A DNA stretch of 64,000 bases from Anisodus tanguticus (taxonomy: Eukaryota > Streptophyta > Magnoliopsida > Solanales > Solanaceae): contig CM067539.1 in the NCBI GenBank assembly GCA_034509755.1, positions 61,018,513 through 61,082,512 on the forward strand, written 5' to 3'. Below are positions 55,472 through 64,000 of the stretch, in pieces. The position numbers and the translations under genes are program-made. Numbering within the stretch: position 1 is the stretch's first letter; every line of letters begins with the position of its first letter. The notes below the pieces were generated by a model. The model had not been told where the DNA came from. It saw nothing but the letters and a program-made list of their open reading frames with translations, and made no database searches.

Positions 55472-56565
55472 TGTGGGTTACAACAATTGCAGGAAACGGG
55501 AAATAAATAACTGCTAACTATTACAACAAATTGAAATTACAACAATCTGAAATTTCAACAAACAAACTGAAATTACAACAACTTTGATGTTTTGTTGGGT
55601 CAAGGGATGACACTCTGTCTTTAAGACAATATTGCCCCGTATATATCCTTTTACGTTCTGGACAATAGTCTCCCAAGATAAAATAGCAACTTAACAAATG
55701 AGCAAAGAAAACTCAAGTGTTACTTTGAAGAACTTAGAGTCACGAAATGATGTTGGAAAGTAGTAAGAAGATTTCTGTTTTTGTTTCTGTCTCTAGTCTC
55801 AACAATTGAGTCAAAGGCTCCAATTTATAGTGCATGGAGGGTGACTTCTCAACTGGCCAACTAATGGATGTTAATAGCCATGTAATGACAATTAGTGAGG
55901 AGTTATTCAGCCAAGTAAATGACTGAATTAATGAGCAACGTAATGAAGCTTTAGTAAGGAGTTATTCAGCCAAGTAAATGACTGAATTGATGTGCAAAGT
56001 AATAGAGTTTTAACGCTCCAAAACCAATCCAAAAGGCAGAAATGTCTTTCGTCGAGAATTCTCTTCCCAATTTTATCTTTCCTGAAACTCCAGGGACCAA
56101 ACTGTAAATATTAAGCAATTTGGGTCCAAAAAGATAATATCAAAAGAAGCCCACGACCCGAGCCCGAGCCTTGCCCGGACAGGGCGGGTGGCGGCGGCGC
56201 GCGTGTGGGCTTAGCCTCGAACCCAAGCACACCTAGGTACACCCTCCTTCAAACACATGGGTTACCCCTTGGGGTCCCAGACCCTTAGCCAATTTTGAGA
56301 CTTATAAAATGAAAAAATCTTCCTTCCCCCACCGATGAGGGAGAATTATTCCACACCACATTTTCATGCTTCAAACACCTCACTTTGTGGACCAATATCT
56401 CTTTCATTTCTCAACGAAATTTGATGATCCTTGGCCCTACGGTCATCTACTCACTTAGTAGATTATGCACGTATGAAGAATCAAAGTCTCCAACATGCGG
56501 AACCCTAGTGTTTAATTCATTAAATATGGGTGGACGCAACTCCCACCAAAGGCAAATTTCCAACA
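55472..56565 (-). repeat. 3' LTR of the coding element (1094 bp)
   Basis: TGTGGGTTACAAC ... AATTTCCAACA on +. Here the segment reads TTTAAGACAATATTG (near 55620), differing at two bases from the 5' LTR. Confidence 0.92.
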
Positions 56566-57191
56566 ATCCCCTCTTGAAAGAGATTTTGGCGCACTCACAA
56601 GGTGCCTATTTCCAGCAATATTTCAGCGGACCGATGTTGCATCAGGAGAGGTAGCTTCAGCTTTGAACCTTCCATAGTTAAATACCATCAAACTTACTTA
56701 CTGCGCGGTGAACGTGATGTCTTGAACCGTCAGTGTTTAGTTTAAGCCAAGTCAATAGTACCAACACAACAAACTCCCTTACGCTTTTCTTCGTAACGTT
56801 TTGTCCATTGTGGCGTGAACACTTCTTGGATTCTTAAGTGCGTTCATTTGAGGCGGTATGTCCTCACACTTAAATATGTGGTCTCCTACAAGGTATCCTG
56901 TTATACCCCACTTTACAAGTGTTAAGAATCATTTAAAGTTTCCCCAAACCTAACCTCAGCCGTTGAGGATCATTAAAGGTTTTGGAAACTTAATCTTTAC
57001 CCACACTGCAGATAGCACTTAACGTCTATCGCGGGAACGACTTTGGGTTTATATTCCTTACAGAAATCATAACCCGAAGTGCTCTTGCTTCCATCGAAGC
57101 GCTCAACTGAACCTTTACAACTTAGTTTTTCCATTGAACAAAATTCCTGGGATCTCCAGTCAGTAAGGTTGGGTTACCACCGTATTGGTCC
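56566..57191 (-). other. Region between pol and the 3' LTR of the coding element
   Basis: Non-coding 3' internal region with the purine tract. It is closely matched by 3124-3780 in copy A and 33422-34090 in copy C (e.g. CGGTGAACGTGATGTCTTG), showing common descent. Confidence 0.8.
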
Positions 57192-60100
57192 TTAAAGCTT
57201 GGGTTTTAAGCCCATTCCCTTAGACAAACAGAATATATGATCTTTGGGTATGCCCTTTGTCAGTGGGTATGCAATGTTATCCTTTGATTTTATGTAATCA
57301 ATAGATATTATACCCGTGGTGATCAGCTGCCTAACGGTCTTATGTCTCCGTCGAATATGACGAGATTTGCCATTGTACATAGAACTTCGTGCCCTTCCTA
57401 AAGCCGACTGGCTGTTGCAGTGAATCATCACTGAAGGTACGGGTTTGTTCCAACAAGTGACATCCTCTAAGAAGTCGTGAAGCCACTCAACTTCTTCTCA
57501 TGTTTTGTCTAAAGCGATAAACTCTGATTCCATTGTGGATCGGGCGATGTAAGTTTGCTTAGAGGATTTCCAAGACACAGCCCCACCACCAATTGTAAAT
57601 ATATACTCACTACTAGACTTGGTGTTCTCTATATCAGATATCCAGTTTGTATCATTGTACCCCTCTAGTACAGTTGGATATCTCGAATAATGTAACCCAT
57701 AATTTAGCGTGTATTTCAGGTAACGTAACACCCGATTCAACGCTTTCCAATGATCATTACTTGGATTATAGGTAAACCTAACCAACTTATTGACTGCATA
57801 AGCAATATCAGGTCGGGTGCAGTTTGTTATGTACATCAAACTCCTAATCACCTGTGCATATTGCTCCTAGCATGCGGGTGCACCATGATTTTTATCAAGC
57901 TTTTGATTTCTATCCAGTGGTGACTTCATAGGCGAACTGTCAAACACCTCAAACTTTCTCAAAACATCCTCGATGTAGTGAAACTGAGATAAGACCAGTC
58001 CGTCAGACGTTTTAGAGATTTTTATCCCTAAGATGACATATACAATACCCATATCCTTCATATCGAAGCATTGTTTCAACATGTTCTTAGTCTCTAGGAT
58101 TACGCTAGGACTGCTTCCTGTGATAAACATGTCATCTATGTACATACATATCATGACGAACGAGTCAGAGTTACTTTTCGTGTAGAAACATTTGTCACAC
58201 TCATTAATGGAGAAACCCTTTGATAGTAGAGTACTATCAAACTTTTCGTGCCATTGCTTCGGAGCTTGTTTCAGCCCGTATAGAGATTTGACAAGCCGAC
58301 AGACTTTATTCTATTGCCTTGGAACTACATACCCCTCGGGTTGTTCCATATAGATTTCTTCTTCCAAATCACCATTTAGGAAGGCTGTCTTAACATCCAT
58401 TTGATGTATCTCAAGGTCATGAAATGCTGCAATTGCAATGAATACTCGTATGGACGTCATCCTAGACACCGGGGAGTACGTGTCAAAATAGTCAAAGCCT
58501 TCTTTCTGTCGATAGCCCTTGACTACCAACCTGGCTTTGTACTTATCTATAGAACATTTACTTTATACTTCCATTTGAGTATCCATTTACAACCCAACGA
58601 TTTATTTCCCGGAGGAAGATCAACCAACTCCCAAGTATGGTTATGCAGGATGAAGTCTATTTCACTCTCAATAGCTTCTTTTCAGAGCGGTGCCTCTGGA
58701 ATTGACAATGCTTCAGCAATTGTCCTTGGTTCGTCATCAACCATATAAGCTACAAAGTCAAGACCGAAGGTTTTATCCTTCCAGCCCTTTTACTTCGCCT
58801 TGGTTCTATCTCTGGAGTCTCCAAGTTCTGAGGATCTAGAACACTAGATTCCGGATATTCAGCCACTTCGGAGTCTACTAAACCTGAACCATATAGATCC
58901 GAGCAGTCAACGACTCCTGGTTCCTGAGAGCTCTGTTCATAACTTCGTTTGCGAGAGGTTATGTCTTTTTTCTTTCTAGAAAAGTGTCCTCAAAGAATTG
59001 AGCATTCCTTGATTCCATGATTGTACCCCCGTGGATATCTGGAATATCTGACTTATGCACTAAGAAGCGATAAGCACTACTGTTATTTGCATATCCGATG
59101 AAAATGCAATCTACAGTCTTAGGCCCAATCTTGACCTGCTTTGGCTTAGGCACTTCGACCTTTGCCAAACAACCCCACACCATTAAATATTTATAGGTGG
59201 GTTTCTTTCCCTTCTATGATTCATATGGAGTTTTGTTCTTACCCTTATGTGGGACTCTATTAAGAATCGTATTAGCGGTAAGGACAGTTTCTCCCCACAT
59301 ATTTTAGGAAAGATCAGAATTAATGAGCAAGGCATTCACCATTTCCTTCAATGTGTGGTTCTTGCGTTAAGCAATACCGTTCGACTGAGGTGAGTATAGA
59401 GCAGTCGTTTGATGAACAATGCCCGATTCGGCACAATATTCCTCAAGTGGCGCTACGTATTCTCCCCCTATCGCTACGTATTGCTTTAATCTGCATGCTT
59501 AGTTGGGTCTCAACTTCTGCTTTGTAGCGTCGGAATGCTTCAAAGGCTTCATCTTTACTTTTCAACATGTAAAAGTAACAATACCTTGTGCTATCATCAA
59601 TGAATGTCACAAAGTACTTGTTCCGCCCTCTAGTTTGTGCAAACTTCAAATCACATATATCTGTGTGAATAAGTTCTAGAGGAGCGGTATTCCTTTCGAC
59701 GGATTGAAAATGAATCTTTGTAAGTTTTGCCTCTACGCACACATCACGCTTATGTTGAGGATTTACGTCGATAGACGACAACAACTCCAACTTTACCAAC
59801 CTTTAGATGGACTTATAGTTAACATGTCCTAATATATGATGCCATAAATTAGAAGACTCAAGAAAATAAGAAGAATCTTCAATTTTATTGCTTGGACGCA
59901 TTACAGACATGTCGTTAACTTTGAAGAGGCCTTCACAGACGAAGCCTCTCCCCATAAAAGTGTCATTCTTAGTTATTTCAAATTTATTGAACTCAAATAC
60001 TAGCCTAAAACCAGCATTAACCAATAAAGGACCTGAAATTAAATTCCTCCTAATCTCAGGGACATGCATCACCTCCTTCAGAGTGAGCTCATTTCCAGAA

Positions 60101-61334
60101 GTCATCTTCAGGACCACCTTTCCTACCCCCCAGCACGTCAGATGAAGCGTTGTTACCCATGAATAACTTCTTGTCGGTGACTGGTGTATACGTAGAGAAG
60201 GCATCTCTATTGGAACAGATGTGTTTGGTAGCACCCGTGTCCATCCACCATTGCATGGGATTTTCAACAAGGTTTGCTTCAAGCACCACCGCCGAGAACT
60301 CCTCAATCATGTCGTCAAGAAGCGTGTCTTTGACGACGTTAGCCTGCGCCTTGCCTTTACCCTTGGCCTTCTCTTGTTGCTTAGTCTTGAGCTTGCGGCA
60401 GTCCTTGATCATGTGACCAGGTTTCCCACAGTGGTGACAGTTCCCCTTGAACTTCTCCGCCGCCTGGGTCTTGCCGTCTTTCTAGAACTTACGCTTCTTG
60501 CTTGAGTTCCCTTTGGCCTCAGCCAGATTTTCTTTTACCTTAGCGGGTTGCTTTCCCCTGGGCAAGGCCTTCTTATTATCTTCTTGAATCTGGAGTTTGA
60601 TAATAAGTTCCTCAAAGGTCATTTCCTTTATCTTGAGTTTTAAGTAACTCATTCCATGATGGAGGTAACTTTTCAATTAGTGATGCAACAAAAAACTGCT
60701 CATTTGGTTTCATACCTTCCAAATCCATGTGATGTAGAATCATTTGAAATTCTTGGACTTGGGACATCACAGTTTTGCTATCCACAATTTGAAATTTCAA
60801 GAATTTCCCAACGATGAATTTCTTCGTACCAGCATCTTGTGCGTTGTACTTCTTCTGCAGCTTCTTCCATAATTCTTTGGCAGTGCCTACGATGCAATAC
60901 ACCGTGTAGAGTGCATATGACAGACAGTTCAAAATATAGTTCTTACACATGAAGTCACTATGACACCATGCATCAAGAACAATCTGCATGCCATTAACGA
61001 CATGGATACCTTGGCCACCTTCAACCGTTTCATTAGGCTGAGGGTCCACTTCATCTCCAGCTTGTGGAGGATATTCTGTTAGAAAATGAGTCATTCCCAT
61101 TCCCATAATAGTTAAGTAAAACAACATCTTCTGCTGCCATCTCTTAAAGTTGGAGCCCATGAACTTTTTTGGGCGTTCATGGTGGAATGCAGAGGGTGGA
61201 GGAACTGTCACGTTCCCTTGAGGAGCAGTAAAAGCATTTGATGTGCCTTGTGCAGCAGTGGGGAAGGCAGAGGAGTTGCCTTGAGTAGCACCACCACCAG
61301 CAGCAACAGCAGAATCAAAAGCGTTTCCAGTCAT
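57192..61334 (-). pseudogene. gag-pol of the coding copia element (nearly complete, broken)
   Basis: Sense order: gag from ATG 61334 (MTGNAFDSAVAAGGG, KRWQQKMLFYL, NELLKTQDKGNDL to 60612), a second gag frame (60676-60482), zinc knuckle CHHCGKPGHMIKDC near 60440-60400 and protease WWMDTGATKHICS (intact DTGA; 60412-60089). Then the integrase zinc region LWHHILGH (60306-59803) and core TDICDLKF, FVTFIDDSTRYCYFYMLKSK (59799-59443), and linker (59183-58959). RT has YSPVSRMTSIR, MDVKTAFLNGDLEEEIY and MYIDDMFITGSS (58529-57867). Connection and RNase H: RSLMYITNCTRPDIAYAVNK, SWKSSKQTYIARSTMESEFI (57851-57498) and IHCNSQSA (57431-57192). The length fits a copia polyprotein. Stops and frameshifts between these blocks make this copy inactive, but decay is far less than in copies A-C. 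Confidence 0.93.
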
Positions 61335-61359
61335 GTTTCTAAGCAGTTACAGCAAGTTG

Positions 61360-61372
61360 ATCTTGTCTTAAA
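61360..61372 (-). promoter_or_regulatory. Putative self-complementary primer-binding site of the coding element
   Basis: ATCTTGTCTTAAA on +, two bases from the 5' LTR start at 61375. Exact 13-base reverse complement of 61521-61533 in the same LTR. No TGG-starting tRNA match is adjacent. Confidence 0.65.
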
Positions 61373-61374
61373 AT

Positions 61375-62405
61375 TGTGGGTTACAACAATTGCAAGAAAC
61401 GGAAAATAAATAACTGCTAACTATTACAACAAACTGAAATTACAACAATCTGAAATTTTAACAAAGCAACTGAAATTACAACAACTTTGATGTTATGCTG
61501 GGTCGAGTGATGACAATGTCTTTAAGACAAGATTGTCCCGTATATATCCTTTTACGTTCTGGACAATAGTCTTCCAAGATAAAACAACAACTTTTCAAAT
61601 TATCAAAGGAAACTCAAGTGTTACTTTGAAGAACTTAGAGTCACGAAATAATGTTGGAAAGTAGTAAGAAGATTTCTGTTTTTATTTGTCTCTAGTCTCA
61701 ACAATTGAGCCAAAGGCTCCAATTTATAGTGCATGGAGGGTGACTTCTCAACTGGCCAACTAATGGTTGTTAATAGCCATGTAATGGCAATTAGTGAGGA
61801 GTTATTCAGCCAAGTAAATGACTGAATTGATGTGCAGAGTAATGGAGTTTTAACGCTCCAAAACCAACCCAAAAGGCAAAAACTTTATGCTTTCCGTCGA
61901 GAGTTCTCTTCCCAATTTTATCTTTCCTGAAACTCCAGAGACCAAACTATAAATATTAAGCAATTTGGGTCCAAAAAGATAATATCAGAAGAAGCCCAAG
62001 GCCCACGACCCGAGCCCGGACAGGCGGGCGGCGGCGGCGCGCGTGTGGGTTTAGCCTTGAACCTAAGCACACCTAGGTCCTCCCTCCTTCAAACACATGG
62101 GTTACCCCTTGGGGTCCCAAACCCTTAGCCAATTTTGAGACTTATAAAGTGAACAAATCTTTCTTCCCCCTCCGATGAGGGAGAATTGTTCCATACCACA
62201 TTTTCATGCTTCAAACACCTCACTCCGTGGACCAATATCTCTTTCATTTCTCAACAAAATTTGACGATCCTTGGCCCTACGGTCATCTACTCACTTAGTA
62301 GATTATGCACGTGTGAAGAATCAAAGTCTCCAACATGCGGAACCCTAGTGTTTAAGTTATTAAAGATGGGTGGACGCAACTCCCACCAAAGACAAATTTC
62401 CAACA
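61375..62405 (-). repeat. 5' LTR of the coding element (1031 bp)
   Basis: TGTGGGTTACAAC ... TTTCCAACA on +. On the sense strand GGATATATACGGGAC leads directly into AATCTTGTCTTAAAG (61521-61535), which pairs with 61360-61372. A second TATA-like TTTATAAG lies upstream near 62141-62148. Confidence 0.92.
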
Positions 62406-62410
62406 AAGAC

Positions 62411-62473
62411 TTCATTTCTTTCTTAAACTTCATGCCTAGTCAAATAGTGACACATAAATTGAAACGGAGAGAC
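62411..62473. mobile_element. Stowaway-like MITE, right half
   Basis: Continues the MITE broken at 55471 and ends AACGGAGAGAC, the inverted partner of CTTTCTCCGTC at 55319. Confidence 0.85.
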
Positions 62474-62954
62474 TAATAGATATTAAAGTTAATAACAAGA
62501 ATCCAGACACAATGCAAACTCTCATGCCTCGGATAGGATAGATAGGATCCTTCATTTTTAATATTTTGGGTTGGAATCCCAAGTATGATTTTTTTATTAG
62601 AAGCTCTTTCACCTAAAAATAAATTGTTCACTGCAAATTTAATTAGTCAGGTTCAATATGAATAATGAAAATCGAATAAAAAAATAAAAAATAAAAACTC
62701 AAACTCTCGCGTGTCTCAAAATAAAAAAAAGAACAAAAACAGCTGTGCACAGTCAGCACTGGACTAGTAGACTGAATCTACAGCTATAATAATAGATATA
62801 GATACATAGAATGCCAAAAACTTAACAACCTCAAGTAACTGCGCCTCCGTTATGTACTGAATAATTCTCCATTTATCGTTCCTTCATTAACTCAGGTACC
62901 CCATTACTCTCTTTTCTTGATAATAATGCTCTAAAATCTCAGATCTTTATGTTA
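62474..62954. other. Non-coding, possibly a 5' untranslated region
   Basis: AT-rich with TCGTTCCTTCATTAACTCAG|GTACCCC near 62877-62902 resembling an exon-intron boundary, but no coding sequence follows. Weak support. Confidence 0.3.
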
Positions 62955-63465
62955 AAAATTCAGTCTTTTCTTGAATTGCAGTATTTTTTCAAAAAAGTTT
63001 TAATCTTGTCTTAAATTGCAGTTTTTTTGTTAGTGGTATTGTTTAGCTATCTTGTAGATCCTTACTCAGATTAAGTGTCTATTTATATGTGTGGCTCCAT
63101 TTGCTTTATATCTGGATATTTTATTATCTTGTAATCCTGTTGTAATCCAGCATTTACTACTTTTGTTTTGAGTCTATATCGAAAACAGCCGCTCTATCCA
63201 AAGGTCGAGCTAACGTCTGCGTACATCTTAACTCTTCAGAACACATTTTGTGGGAATACATCGGGTATGTTGTTGCAGTGTTTTTTCAGGAAAGTTTCAA
63301 TCTTTTCTTGAATTGCAGTATTTTTTTCACTAAAGTTCCAATCATTTCTTAAATTGCAGTATCTTTTCAGAAAAGTTTCAATCTTTTCTTGAATTGCATT
63401 TCTTTCAGAAAAGTTTCAATCTTTTCTTGGATTGCAGTATTTTTTCACAAAAGTTTCAATCTTTG
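62955..63465. repeat. Minisatellite, ~38-bp unit with TTGCAG core
   Basis: The unit AGTTTCAATCTTTTCTTGAA + TTGCAGTATTTTTTCA recurs about seven times (near 62959, 63000, 63290, 63332, 63372, 63410, 63450). It is interrupted at 63060-63290 by a LINE/SINE tail. Confidence 0.88.
63060..63292 (+). mobile_element. RTE/TS-type 3' tail
   Basis: Reads TTGAGTCTATATCGAAAACA, GCCGCTCTATCC, GTCTGCGTACATCTT and ATCGGGTATGTTGTTGCAG. It splits the surrounding minisatellite. Confidence 0.75.
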
Positions 63466-63589
63466 TATTATTATTTAGGTTTCGCGTAGATCCATACTCT
63501 TATGTGTGTATGTGTTACTTCTTTGTTTTATATCGTAATATCTTGCCGTCTTATTTTCCTTGAATTACTGCATTGACTACGTTTCTCTT

Positions 63590-63654
63590 GAGCCGAGTGT
63601 CTATCGGAAATAGTTTCTCTACCCCACAAAGGTAGAGGTAAGGTCTGCGTACAT
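63590..63654 (+). mobile_element. RTE/TS-type 3' tail, truncated by an LTR
   Basis: TTGAGCCGAGTGTCTATCGG, CTCTACCCCACAAAGGTAGA and GGTAAGGTCTGCGTACATC, then directly LTR sequence of the main family. Confidence 0.8.
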
Positions 63655-64000
63655 CGATGTGCTTCGGTTCGAGGAAAGACCACACGCGCGCGCCGCCGCC
63701 CGCCCGTCCGGTCCGGTTCCGGGTTCTCGGGTCTTATCTTTTTGGGCCGTAAAACTTTGCCGTGTGCGCTTTGATCCCGAAGTTTCGTATATACGCTTTG
63801 GCCTGAATTCTTTCGGATGTGCAGTTTGGTCCCCGAAGTTTCAAGATGTACAGCTTTGGTCCTTGAAGTTCGTAATTTCGACGGTCAAGACAGAAAAGCC
63901 AAGCACTCAATTCAGCCATTTATTTTGGCTGAATTACTCCTCCTATAATGGCCAAATCCGTTGGTCTTTCACCATTTATGTTGGTGACTTTACTACCTCC
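63655..64000 (+). repeat. LTR fragment of the main family, opposite orientation
   Basis: The + strand reads GATGTGCTTCGGTTCGAGGA, the GC-rich block and the GTCCCCGAAGTTTCAAGATG subrepeats, then TTGGTGACTTTACTACCTCC at the window edge. It is the reverse complement of 32640-33080. It runs out of the window, and its left end lacks the LTR start. Confidence 0.88.

Larger units (their letters stand above)
55472..62405 (-). mobile_element. Coding member of the main LTR family (Ty1/copia), TSD AAGAC
   Basis: A 6.9-kb element with LTRs 55472-56565 and 61375-62405. A perfect TSD AAGAC lies at 55467-55471 and 62406-62410, and a purine tract AAGAGGGGAT adjoins the 3' LTR (from 56566). It has a full set of gag-pol domains in sense order on the minus strand, interrupted by a few frameshifts and stops. 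Its LTR text and 3' internal region match copies A-C, so it or a close relative is the likely source of their enzymes. No tRNA primer site follows the 5' LTR. Confidence 0.94.

Overview
The window is nuclear plant DNA, most likely from a nightshade (Solanaceae). The evidence is plant ribosomal-protein and DUF1350 exons, EIX/Cf-like receptor LRRs, Ty1/copia and Ty3/gypsy elements, an RTE-type LINE, Au-type and TS-type SINE sequence, and Stowaway-like and hAT-like MITEs. I cannot fix the genus. Most of the 64 kb is layered transposable elements. Only one gene looks intact: a four-exon eS27 (RPS27) gene on the minus strand at 20008-22336.

Layout. 1-1266: broken copia RT on +. 1263-8962: a minus-strand LRR receptor pseudogene split by a 6.5-kb LTR element (1797-8308, TSD CTTAG). 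9855-17201: a plus-strand DUF1350 gene with one coding exon split by a second, unrelated copia element (9873-15015); its middle exons are missing and its last intron region carries a gypsy LTR fragment and a tandem triplication. 17.5-19.7 kb: SINEs and a LINE tail. 20.0-22.5 kb: RPS27 with repeats in its introns. 23.5-26.4 kb: gypsy LTR plus gag relic. 26.4-30.1 kb: truncated copy of the first LTR family. 30.1-32.1 kb: unidentified 3' exons, a copia integrase scrap and a palindromic TRIM-like element. 32.2-38.4 kb: another full copy of the first family (TSD TATAT). 38.8-47.5 kb: one orphan exon, MITEs, a Helitron terminus, a solo LTR of the family and AT-rich repeats. 47.6-51.8 kb: a MITE holding a 1.47-kb LTR insertion, then an RTE LINE containing a micro-inversion and a nested MITE. 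54.0-54.8 kb: small hAT element. 55.3-62.5 kb: the coding member of the LTR family, inserted in a MITE (TSD AAGAC). 62.9-64 kb: minisatellite, LINE/SINE tails and one more LTR fragment in the opposite orientation.

The dominant family has LTRs of about 1.0-1.5 kb that read TGTTGG...CA on the minus strand. It includes one gag-pol-bearing copy (55472-62405) and three copies (A 1797-8308, B 26418-30109, C 32166-38444) that share a decayed, shortened interior and carry a different small ORF where gag should start. None has a tRNA primer site next to the 5' LTR. Instead the bases directly after the 5' LTR are the reverse complement of a 12-14 nt stretch inside the LTR, just downstream of a TATA-like box. 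The match follows a sequence change in copy C. This is the arrangement expected for self-primed reverse transcription (as in yeast Tf1), and is the most interesting signal here. The second copia element (9873-15015) has an ordinary tRNA-iMet site and acts as an internal control.

A second oddity is that copy C differs from its relatives, and its own two LTRs from each other, mainly by CTG/CAG changing to CG or CTCG. This may be real or a methylation-linked sequencing artefact.
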